60,932 nt of DNA, taken from assembly GCA_944393255.1 (NCBI GenBank), contig CALXZP010000034.1, forward strand, positions 1 to 60,932, in the 5' to 3' direction. Below, piece by piece: positions 53,955-60,932 of this stretch (positions are counted from its first letter, which is position 1; the number at the start of each line of letters is the position of its first letter). The position numbers were made by a program, and so were the translations under genes. This DNA is from an uncultured Clostridia bacterium (GTDB lineage: Bacteria; Bacillota; Clostridia; UBA1381). Under the pieces are notes generated by a model that ran no database searches, was not told where the DNA came from, and worked only from the letters and a program-made list of their open reading frames with translations.

Positions 53955-55486
53955 TAAAAGCAAGCAATCCTATAATGAAGTGCGACTATCCGGATCCGGA
54001 TGTAATACGCGTTGACGGCGCGTATTACATGGTCAGCACCACAATGCATTTTATGCCCGGCTGCCCGATACTCAGATCGTACGATCTGGCGAACTGGGAG
54101 GTAGTCTCGTACGTTTACGACACTCTCGAGGACGATCCCGCGCACAGGCTGGAGGGCGAAAAAAATATTTACGGCTGCGGGATGTGGGCGGCGTCGCTGA
54201 GGTATCATAACGGCACGTATTACGTTTGCTTCGCTGCCAACGATACTCATAAGACATATCTTTTCACAACGGACGATATAGAGGGAAAATGGAAAAGACG
54301 CGAAATAGAGGGCTTTTACCATGACTGCTCGCTTCTGTTCGACGACGATGAAAGGGTATATATAGTTTACGGCAACTCGGAGATACATCTGACCGAGCTG
54401 AGACCTGATCTGTCGGGACCTCTTGAAGGAGGTCTCGACAGGATAATACTCCGCGATGAAAAGGATATATCTCTCGGCTTTGAAGGCTGTCATTTATACA
54501 AGCTTTGGGGAAAATATTATCTGTTCACCATCCACGCCCCTCAGAAGGATAAATTCATGCGTACCGAGGCCTGCTTTATTGCGGACTCCCTTTCCGGAGA
54601 ATTCCGCGGCGGGGATATATTATGCGACGACCTGGACTTTTTCGGGAACGGCGCTGCGCAGGGCGGGATAATCGACACGCCGGACGGCGAATGGTATATG
54701 ATGATGTTTCAGGACAGAGGCTCCGCCGGACGCATGCCGGTGCTGATACCCATGCGCTGGGAAAACGGCTTGCCCGCTGTTGACGGAAGGATACCTAAGG
54801 AACTGTATCTGCGCAGCAGCAAGCCCGGACACCGCTATGAACCGCTTTGGGGCAGCGATGATTTCGACCAGAAGCCCGGCGATAAGCTCAAAAGCTTCTG
54901 GCAGTGGAACCATTCGCCGCACAGCGGTCTTTGGCAGATGCACGGCGGCAGATTGGAGATAACGACCGACAAGCTCTGCACAAACCTGTGCCAGGCGCGG
55001 AACACGCTCACTCAGCGCGCCTCATATCCGACATGCCGCACCGAGGTGACTGTAGACGCCTCCGGGCTGAATGAAGGCGATATCGCGGGTATAGCGGCCC
55101 TGCAGTCCAATTACGCCGCAGCCGCCGTAACAAAAAGAGACGGTAAATGCTTTATTGTCATGCTGGGCAGGAAGCTTCCCGAAAGCGAAAATGCGCACAT
55201 GTATTATCCAGGTATCCGTTCCGATACCGAGCCGCCGGCCGAGTACGAATGTATCGCGCTTGACGGCGATACCGTGCGCATAGGCATGGAGCTGGACTTT
55301 ACCGACCTGCGCGACACGGCTGAATTTTACTGCTGCATAAACGGCGAAAAGAGATATATAGGGATAAAGCACCGCCTGTATTTCTGGCTCGACCACTTCA
55401 CAGGCTGCCGCCCCTCCCTGTTTGTGTACTCAACGATAAAAACCGGCGGTACAGCCGTTTTTACAAACTTTAATCATATCTCATAA
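53951..55486 (+). CDS. GH43 beta-xylosidase/arabinofuranosidase (subfamily 12-like)
   Basis: A cytosolic enzyme of 511 residues with no signal peptide. The five-bladed GH43 domain spans about 1-310. The base Asp is in YPDPD (residues 13-17), the transition-state Asp in YHDCSLL and the acid Glu in GFEGCHLYK, where Cys replaces the usual Pro. The opening NPIMKCDYPDP and HFMPGCPI segments resemble xylan-active subfamilies. The C-terminal ~190 residues form the concanavalin-like beta-xylosidase C2 domain. The ATG at 53951 overlaps the GH95 stop by four bases (ATGA), with GGAGG ten bases upstream, so translation is coupled. A secreted and a cytosolic enzyme thus share one message. Confidence 0.9.
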   Translation: MIKASNPIMKCDYPDPDVIRVDGAYYMVSTTMHFMPGCPILRSYDLANWEVVSYVYDTLEDDPAHRLEGEKNIYGCGMWAASLRYHNGTYYVCFAANDTHKTYLFTTDDIEGKWKRREIEGFYHDCSLLFDDDERVYIVYGNSEIHLTELRPDLSGPLEGGLDRIILRDEKDISLGFEGCHLYKLWGKYYLFTIHAPQKDKFMRTEACFIADSLSGEFRGGDILCDDLDFFGNGAAQGGIIDTPDGEWYMMMFQDRGSAGRMPVLIPMRWENGLPAVDGRIPKELYLRSSKPGHRYEPLWGSDDFDQKPGDKLKSFWQWNHSPHSGLWQMHGGRLEITTDKLCTNLCQARNTLTQRASYPTCRTEVTVDASGLNEGDIAGIAALQSNYAAAAVTKRDGKCFIVMLGRKLPESENAHMYYPGIRSDTEPPAEYECIALDGDTVRIGMELDFTDLRDTAEFYCCINGEKRYIGIKHRLYFWLDHFTGCRPSLFVYSTIKTGGTAVFTNFNHIS

Positions 55487-55494
55487 ACAAAACG

Positions 55495-55545
55495 GCCCGG
55501 GAACGGCGCCTTTAACGGCGTCCGATCCCGGGCTTATTTGTTTTC
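55495..55545. terminator. Bidirectional terminator between GH43 and GH8 genes
   Basis: A GC-rich stem GCCCGGGA/TCCCGGGC (55495-55502, 55526-55533) with an inner GGCGCC/GGCGTC arm, followed by TTATTTGTTTTCG on plus and CGTTTTGTTTA on minus. Confidence 0.85.
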
Positions 55546-55548
55546 GTT

Positions 55549-56661
55549 TTACCATATACGGTATTCACCGGACAGTATCAGCAATGCGAAATAGCAAAGG
55601 TCGCTGTCGAAATAGCGGCGCTCGTCAGTTCTGAGCGGCGTTTCCATGAACCTCTTTATCCATTTCTCCGTATCTCCGTCCGCATAGCATACGGCGGAAG
55701 CGGCGACAGCTGCCGTCAGTCCCACGGGGTGCAGCGCCTTTCGCTCCAGCCTTGTTCCGTCAACAGCATATTCATAAAGCTCATCGCCGTTAACAGCATT
55801 GAAAAAGGCCTGCTGACGGGCTGAAATATTTTTGTATTCTTCCCTTTCGCCGAACCACTGAGTGTCGAGAGCTATGTTCATCACCACGCGGTACGCGTCG
55901 GAATAAAACGTATCTCCCGCTCCCCAGGAGCTTTTGTGCGGTGTGCCGTCGTAATCGGAATATTCGGGACACAGCCCCGTTTTTTCATGCGCCGAGCGCA
56001 CTATCAGCTTACGGCTCTCGTTTGCTGCCGTTTTCCAAAATTCCTTGTCCTCGTCATATGACCACTGCGCGAACAGCTCATAAAAATGCGGAAGATGATA
56101 TGACGGATCCGTCCACTTCGTTTCCGGCACAAAACGTATCAGATGGTTTTCGGGCTCCCACATAGGCTCGCCCTCGCCTCCGGTCAGCTCATGCTGATGT
56201 ACGCACCGGCGCAGCAGCTCCCTTGCCTGCCGTCCGTAATCAAACGGCTCTTCCCTGTCGCCCCAGCGGTGCGAGGCAAAGAACAGCGCCATCGCCATAT
56301 ATTCTTCGCCGTCCGGCGCGGGGCCTTCGGCATTATGCTCACCCGAAAGGCTGCACGACCATGCGAAATAGCCCTCGTATTTTCCTTCCCTCTGGCGCAT
56401 GAACCTGTATGTCCATGCCCATATCTTATCAAATATATCCTGCCTGTCTCTCTGGACAGCCATCATCATGCCGTACGACTGACCCTCCGTCCTCACATCG
56501 TTATTGCCCGTATCTATGAGATACCCGCCGTATTCGTCCTCGCCGTATATGCACTGGGGCGTACCGGGCGTGAACATTTCATCAAACCATGCGCCGAGCC
56601 GCTCCTGTATCTCCTTCCTGCCGTATCCCGCTCTCTCAAGAACAGACGCTTTCTGCTCCAT
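55549..56661 (-). CDS. GH8 reducing-end xylose-releasing exo-oligoxylanase (Rex-type)
   Basis: A cytosolic (alpha/alpha)6-barrel enzyme of 370 residues, close to the known Rex length. The catalytic acid Glu is E59 in VRTEGQSYGMM. Other key acidic residues appear in PAPDGEEY (D117) and TFYSDAYRV (D255), matching the Rex pattern rather than secreted GH8 endoglucanases, which have signal peptides. It releases xylose from the reducing end of xylo-oligosaccharides. An AAGGAG site lies ten bases before the ATG. It is followed, in operon order, after the GH43 gene at 56776 (114-base gap with an inverted repeat). Confidence 0.9.
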   Translation of the reverse strand: MEQKASVLERAGYGRKEIQERLGAWFDEMFTPGTPQCIYGEDEYGGYLIDTGNNDVRTEGQSYGMMMAVQRDRQDIFDKIWAWTYRFMRQREGKYEGYFAWSCSLSGEHNAEGPAPDGEEYMAMALFFASHRWGDREEPFDYGRQARELLRRCVHQHELTGGEGEPMWEPENHLIRFVPETKWTDPSYHLPHFYELFAQWSYDEDKEFWKTAANESRKLIVRSAHEKTGLCPEYSDYDGTPHKSSWGAGDTFYSDAYRVVMNIALDTQWFGEREEYKNISARQQAFFNAVNGDELYEYAVDGTRLERKALHPVGLTAAVAASAVCYADGDTEKWIKRFMETPLRTDERRYFDSDLCYFALLILSGEYRIW

Positions 56662-56692
56662 ACTTTAGATCTCCTTCTCTGTTATTATATGT

Positions 56693-56714
56693 GACCGCAA
56701 AATGCGCTGCGGTC
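56693..56714. repeat. Inverted repeat in the GH8 leader
   Basis: GACCGCA (56693-56699) and TGCGGTC (56708-56714), eight-base loop, 32-53 bases upstream of the GH8 start. The same sequence occurs at 58232-58256 before the next GH43 gene. Confidence 0.55.
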
Positions 56715-56775
56715 ATCCGTTCATTAACCACAGCGGCGATACACTGTCCGCCGCCGCTGCCTAAGCAATACATGC

Positions 56776-58197
56776 TTATCTGTTGAACGTGAACCACTCA
56801 AAGGCGCAGATATCCCTGCCTTTATCTTCACATTCAAACACAAAGTATACGGCTCTTTTCCCGGTAATACCGCATATTAGCGGCGCGGTGTCTTGTCCGC
56901 CCTTCAAAACTGCTATCACAGCTCCGTCCGGCGAGTCCGCCCGCACGGTTATGCCGCCGCTCTCCGCCATACCGGACGTTTTCACAGTCACCGTCTCCGG
57001 CGGCTCGCTGCCGAACTGCATATATTTAAATCCAACGACAGTACCGCTCTTTATTCCAACTACCGGCGACGAGTCTCCCTCGTAAACAGGCTTTATATAT
57101 GCCCGCTCTCCGCTTTCCGACGGGATAAGGCAGCATGCATAGCCGGCTGAGAAAATACCGTAAGCATCCACTCCGTTTACATACGCTCCCTGAGACGTCA
57201 TCTCGGCAGTATCCGCCTTAACAGGCTCTCCGTCCTCTCCGAACGTAACGGCTCCTATATAAACTTTTCCGTCTGAGCCGACGGCTGCATCGATCGGTTC
57301 AAGCATACCCTGGCGTGAATATTCATTCTCGCCGGTCTTGCGGTGGTAGAACACGTACCACTGCCCGTCTATATCCACTATGCTGCCGTGATTGTTGCAG
57401 TTGGGATATGCCCTGCCGTTCGTGCCGTCGGGCTTTTTATACATCTCACCGGCATTGCAGCTCAGTATGCCGCCGTACTGCCAGCCGCCGAGAGGCGAGT
57501 CGCTGTAAGCATAGGCTAAGTAGCTGTTCGTGTCCTTTTCGTAGCCCAGCTCGGGAACGGCCTCCGATATCCTCTTGCTGTAGATGAGCACATACTTTCC
57601 GCCTATCTTCCGCAGCGAGGACGCTTCAAAAAATTCAAATACGCTGTCCGCATGCTCCGTATCGGTATTCCAATGACAGACGCAGTGCGGCAGGATATTC
57701 TCCTTTACAGTTCCCTTTTTTATCGTAGCCATATCGCTTTCAAGCTCTGCGCACCAGCTCTTTGTAAATCCCCAGTAAGCATACACACGCCCGTCGTCGT
57801 CCACCAATACTCCGGGATCGAAGCCCAGCTCGGTGACCACGGGATCACGAAACGGTCCCGCAGGACTTTCCGACGAAGCCACCACTATCCTGCTGCCTCT
57901 GTCCTCAGCTGCATACATATAGTAAACTCCGTCTTTTTCCACTACGTCCGGAGCATACAGCGGCTCGTTATCCGGCGCCTTATAGCACACTCCGTCGAAA
58001 CGCCAGTCTGTAAGATCGTCCGCCGGGGCCGACCATACAACGTAATCCGTCCCGCAGTATTCGTCCTTCAAGGTATCGTGCGAGCCGTAAACGTACAGCC
58101 GCTTTTCTCCCTTATATGTAAAAAGTCTCGGTTCCCCGTCGGGAATGTGCTCCCAAAGCGGCAGATAGGGATTTGCTCCCTTGATATGTTCTTTCAT
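56776..58197 (-). CDS. GH43 glycosidase with CBM6-like C-terminal domain
   Basis: A cytosolic enzyme of 473 residues. It opens NPYLPLWEHIPDGEPRLF, the N-terminal form of a GH43 group whose catalytic base lies in PDGEPR. The acidic residues of the propeller appear in YAPDVVEKDG, LGFDPGVLVDDDGR and FEFFEASSLRK. Residues from about 345 form a beta-sandwich resembling CBM6, ending FEWFTFNR. The substrate is probably an arabinosyl or xylosyl linkage; it cannot be told which. The ATG at 58197 follows AAGGA, and the eight-codon upstream extension is rejected. It precedes the GH8 gene on the same strand. Confidence 0.88.
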   Translation of the reverse strand: MKEHIKGANPYLPLWEHIPDGEPRLFTYKGEKRLYVYGSHDTLKDEYCGTDYVVWSAPADDLTDWRFDGVCYKAPDNEPLYAPDVVEKDGVYYMYAAEDRGSRIVVASSESPAGPFRDPVVTELGFDPGVLVDDDGRVYAYWGFTKSWCAELESDMATIKKGTVKENILPHCVCHWNTDTEHADSVFEFFEASSLRKIGGKYVLIYSKRISEAVPELGYEKDTNSYLAYAYSDSPLGGWQYGGILSCNAGEMYKKPDGTNGRAYPNCNNHGSIVDIDGQWYVFYHRKTGENEYSRQGMLEPIDAAVGSDGKVYIGAVTFGEDGEPVKADTAEMTSQGAYVNGVDAYGIFSAGYACCLIPSESGERAYIKPVYEGDSSPVVGIKSGTVVGFKYMQFGSEPPETVTVKTSGMAESGGITVRADSPDGAVIAVLKGGQDTAPLICGITGKRAVYFVFECEDKGRDICAFEWFTFNR

Positions 58198-58231
58198 TGA
58201 TATCCTTCTCCTATCCATCAATTATTCTGCT

Positions 58232-58256
58232 ACCGCAGAACGATCCGTTTTGCGGT
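58232..58256. repeat. Inverted repeat in the GH43 leader
   Basis: ACCGCA (58232-58237) and TGCGGT (58251-58256), 13-base loop, 35-59 bases upstream of the GH43 start, with TATGACCGCA preceding on the minus strand as in the GH8 leader. The 212-base gap to xfp otherwise holds only its terminator. Confidence 0.5.
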
Positions 58257-58349
58257 CATAGTTATGTGGTCTTATTGCGGTTTCCTCCGATATAAACCGA
58301 TGAATAGCGTACCGTTTCGGCCGTATAGTTTATACCTTTATTTTGAAGA

Positions 58350-58383
58350 GAAAAGCCGGAGTCGGAATATCTCCGCTCCGGCT
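58350..58383 (-). terminator. Terminator of the phosphoketolase gene
   Basis: Stem AGCCGGAG/CTCCGGCT (58354-58361, 58376-58383) with an inner TCGG/CCGA arm, followed on the minus strand by TTTTCTCTT. Confidence 0.75.
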
Positions 58384-58409
58384 CTGCTCTTAATATACCG
58401 TTATTATTT

Positions 58410-60785
58410 TCAGTCTTCCCATTTCCAGTTCATAACTTCCGGCAGATCCTGACCGTAATCGCCTATGTACTGCTTATGCATAACCAGCTTGTCGCGCATG
58501 AGCTGCTTCAGGTAAGCGCCCTTATTGCCGAGCTGCGGAAGCATATCCACAATATCGCTGACGATATGGAAGCGGTCGATCTCGTTCTGAACTCTCATGT
58601 CGAACGGAGTTGTTATGGTTCCTTCCTCCTGATATCCGCATACGAGCAAATTCTTGTTCTCACGGTGATACAGAAGCTCGTGTATAAGCGTGGGATAGCC
58701 GTGGAATGCGAATACTATCGGCTTATCCTTGGTGAACAGCGAATTGAACTCTATATCGCTGAGACCGTGCGGATGCTTCGACTGCGGCTGGAGCTTCATA
58801 AGATCCACTACGTTTATAAATCTCAGCTTTACGTCCGGAAGCTCCTTTCTGATGATGGTGACAGCCGCAAGTGCTTCAAGCGTCGGCGTGTCTCCGCAGC
58901 ATGCCAGCACGATATCCGGCTCCTCGCCCTTATCGTTGGAAGCCCACTCCCATATGCCGAGTCCCTGCGTGCAGTGCTTTATAGCCTGTTCCATCGTGAG
59001 CCACTGCGGTCTCGGATGCTTTGAGGTCACCATGACGTTTACATAGTTCTTGCTCCTTATGCAGTGGTCGAAGCATGAGAGCAGACAGTTCGTGTCCGGC
59101 GGGAGATACATTCTTACTACATCCGCTTTCTTATTTGAAACATGGTCAAGGAATCCAGGATCCTGATGTGTAAATCCGTTGTGATCCTGCTGCCATACGT
59201 TTGACGAAAGGATGTAGTTCAGCGACGCTATCTTCTGTCTCCAGGGCAGCTCGGATGTGACCTTGAGCCACTTCGCATGCTGTGAGAACATCGAATCGAC
59301 AACTCTTATAAACGCCTCGTAGCTCGCAAAGAAGCCGTGGCGGCCCGTGAGCAGATAGCCCTCAAGCCAGCCCTCGCACATGTGCTCGGACAGGTAGCCG
59401 TCCATAACGCGTCCGTCCATTGCAAGAAATTCGTCATTATCGAGCATGTCGGCATTCCAGTCGCGGCTCGTTTCCTCAAACACCGCGCCGAGCCTGTTTG
59501 ACATTGTCTCGTCCGGTCCGAATATCCTGAAGTTTTTGCTGTCCTGGTTGAGCTTGAATATATCCCTTACGAATTTGCCCAGCTCTATCATATCCTGAGC
59601 CTCTACCGCGCCCGGCTTGGGCACGTCAAACTCGTAATCGCGGAAATCGGGCATGCGCAGATCGCGCAGCAGCAGTCCGCCGTTCGCGTACGGGGTAGCG
59701 CCCATCCTCTTGCCGCCCTTCGGCGCAAGCTCCTCAAGCTCGCTTATGAGCCTTCCGTTCTCATCAAACAGCTCGTCGGGCTTGTAGCTCATGAGCCAAT
59801 CCTTGAGCATATCGAGGTGCTCAGGCTTTGACATATCCATAGGTACCTGATGCGCCCTGAATGTTCCCTCGATCTGGTTTCCGTCAACGACCTCGGGACC
59901 TGTCCAGCCCTTAGGTGAACGGAAAACTATCATCGGCCACTTCGGACGCTCCGCTGCGCCGTCCTCACGAGCGGCTTTATGTATAGCCTTTATCTTATCC
60001 ATGCACTCGTCGAGCGCTTCAGCCATAGCCCTGTGCGCCGCCATATGGTCGTTCTTATCCTTTACCTCTACAAAATGCGGTTCCCATCCGCAGCCCTCAA
60101 AGAACTTCTGCAGTTCATCCTCGGGTATTCTTGAGAATACTGTCGGGTTGGATATCTTATATCCGTTCAGATGAAGTATCGGGAGCACAGCGCCGTCGTT
60201 CTTCGCATTGAGGAATTTGTTTGAATGCCATGCGGTAGCAAGCGGGCCTGTTTCAGCCTCGCCGTCGCCTACAACGCAGACTGCGATAAGGTCAGGGTTA
60301 TCGAACACAGCGCCGAATGCGTGCGCCATCGAATATCCCAGCTCGCCGCCCTCGTTTATCGAGCCCGGCGTTTCGGGCGCAACGTGCGACGATATACCGC
60401 ACGGGAACGAGAACTGTTTGAACAGCTTCTTCATACCCTCAACATCACGGCTGATATTCGGATATACCTCGCTGTAGGTACCCTCCGCGTAAACATTTGC
60501 CACCATAAAGTTTCCGCCGTGTCCCGGGCCGGATATGTATATCATATCCTGGTCATACTTCTTTATCACTCTGTTAAGATGCACGTATATAAAATTCTGT
60601 CCGGGCACTGTTCCCCAATGTCCTACTATCTTCTTCTTTACATGCTCCATCTTGAGCGGTTCTCTCAGCAAAGGATTATCGAGCAGATACAGCTGACCTG
60701 CCGCAAGGTAATTTACGGCGTCCCAGTATCTGTCCATCTTCTTAAGATATTCCTCTGTTATCGGCTGCTTTTCAATACAATCCAT
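58410..60785 (-). CDS. xfp: Xylulose-5-phosphate/fructose-6-phosphate phosphoketolase
   Basis: A thiamine diphosphate enzyme of 791 residues, the usual length. It cleaves xylulose 5-phosphate to acetyl phosphate and glyceraldehyde 3-phosphate, and may also act on fructose 6-phosphate. The N-terminal motifs [18 protein letters not shown] and SGPGHGG, the cofactor segment [23 protein letters not shown], and the C-terminal [12 protein letters not shown] are present and intact. A GGAGG site lies 11 bases before the ATG. Its stop is followed by a terminator. The next upstream gene, 18 bases away, is xylulokinase, which provides its substrate; the two are almost certainly cotranscribed. Confidence 0.96.
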   Translation of the reverse strand: MDCIEKQPITEEYLKKMDRYWDAVNYLAAGQLYLLDNPLLREPLKMEHVKKKIVGHWGTVPGQNFIYVHLNRVIKKYDQDMIYISGPGHGGNFMVANVYAEGTYSEVYPNISRDVEGMKKLFKQFSFPCGISSHVAPETPGSINEGGELGYSMAHAFGAVFDNPDLIAVCVVGDGEAETGPLATAWHSNKFLNAKNDGAVLPILHLNGYKISNPTVFSRIPEDELQKFFEGCGWEPHFVEVKDKNDHMAAHRAMAEALDECMDKIKAIHKAAREDGAAERPKWPMIVFRSPKGWTGPEVVDGNQIEGTFRAHQVPMDMSKPEHLDMLKDWLMSYKPDELFDENGRLISELEELAPKGGKRMGATPYANGGLLLRDLRMPDFRDYEFDVPKPGAVEAQDMIELGKFVRDIFKLNQDSKNFRIFGPDETMSNRLGAVFEETSRDWNADMLDNDEFLAMDGRVMDGYLSEHMCEGWLEGYLLTGRHGFFASYEAFIRVVDSMFSQHAKWLKVTSELPWRQKIASLNYILSSNVWQQDHNGFTHQDPGFLDHVSNKKADVVRMYLPPDTNCLLSCFDHCIRSKNYVNVMVTSKHPRPQWLTMEQAIKHCTQGLGIWEWASNDKGEEPDIVLACCGDTPTLEALAAVTIIRKELPDVKLRFINVVDLMKLQPQSKHPHGLSDIEFNSLFTKDKPIVFAFHGYPTLIHELLYHRENKNLLVCGYQEEGTITTPFDMRVQNEIDRFHIVSDIVDMLPQLGNKGAYLKQLMRDKLVMHKQYIGDYGQDLPEVMNWKWED

Positions 60786-60803
60786 GATCAGTTTATCCTC
60801 CGT

Positions 60804-60932
60804 TTATAAATTTGCAAGTTCCTTATAGCTTTCTTTCAAAGCGGGATAGAGCTTTCTGTAGACCGCGTAGTATTTTTCATACTCCGCTCCGTTCTCTGCA
60901 TCCGGCTCCTGCTCCGTTTTCGTCTTTACGAC
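60804..60932 (-). CDS. xylB: C-terminus of xylulokinase (cut by window edge)
   Basis: The last 42 codons of a minus-strand gene that enters from the right edge. The end reads EYEKYYAVYRKLYPALKES then YKELANL, the standard C-terminal helix of FGGY-family xylulokinases. The stop at 60804-60806 lies 18 bases before the phosphoketolase start. Xylulokinase makes xylulose 5-phosphate, the phosphoketolase substrate, which supports the identification. Only the tail is visible, so another FGGY kinase is possible. Confidence 0.75.
   Translation of the reverse strand, partial: VVKTKTEQEPDAENGAEYEKYYAVYRKLYPALKESYKELANL

Overview
The window looks like a chromosome segment of a strictly anaerobic, fermentative Firmicute of the class Clostridia. 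The reasons are strong GGAGG-type ribosome binding sites before nearly every gene, many TTGACA/TATAAT-like promoters with 17-base spacers, many hairpin-plus-T-run terminators, a class III (oxygen-sensitive) ribonucleotide reductase, a pyruvate:ferredoxin oxidoreductase, a PPi-type phosphofructokinase, a phosphoketolase, FtsZ/DivIB/MurA of Gram-positive type and a SpoIVFB-like protease. I cannot place it below class from sequence reading alone. All functional names come from motif and family recognition, not from searches.

Layout. Positions 1-6250: a cut-off secreted protein, a ribbon-helix-helix regulator, then a minus-strand run of pgi, a P-loop NTPase, thrC, galK and an M50 protease. Positions 6250-8800: a palindromic repeat array, smpB, and PPi-phosphofructokinase. 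Positions 8800-16010: the large nifJ gene divergent from nrdDG, whose promoter carries an NrdR box. Positions 16030-21530: a sodium-dependent transporter, a CapA-type phosphatase, soluble pyrophosphatase and a two-gene polysaccharide/teichoic acid ABC exporter. Positions 21600-31050: tRNA-Arg(CCG), ftsZ, ftsQ/divIB, murA, rpiB, tsaB, tsaE, fhs, a coiled-coil protein, coaD and rsmD. Positions 31390-36640: two divergent polysaccharide deacetylases and a folC-HD-folP folate operon. Positions 36640-40470: cysK, metY and rarA. Positions 40540-46740: an accessory block with an Imm5-like immunity protein, three zinc-ribbon membrane proteins, an XRE regulator and two unrecognised proteins.

Positions 46900-60932 form a xylan/pentose utilisation locus. 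It encodes a secreted GH30 (subfamily 8-like) xylanase with CBM9 and stalk domains, a secreted GH95 enzyme with two C-terminal carbohydrate-binding modules, cytosolic GH43, GH8 (Rex-type exo-oligoxylanase) and second GH43 enzymes, then phosphoketolase and the tail of xylulokinase. The inferred flow is extracellular debranching and chain cutting, uptake of oligomers by a transporter not in this window, intracellular release of xylose and arabinose, conversion to xylulose 5-phosphate, and cleavage by phosphoketolase to acetyl phosphate and glyceraldehyde 3-phosphate, which pgi, PPi-PFK, nifJ and rpiB-type central metabolism can use.

The most unusual items are: (1) a likely unannotated structured RNA of about 220 nt on the minus strand at 49480-49703, with its own promoter, several stems and an intrinsic terminator, between the two secreted glycosidase genes; (2) a dispersed family of AT-rich palindromic repeats (6407-6706, 31226-31343, 44789-44856) whose ends contain a TATAAT box; (3) the zinc-ribbon trio and the neighbouring XRE/unknown-protein module; and (4) several inverted repeats that sit exactly on promoters and look like operators.
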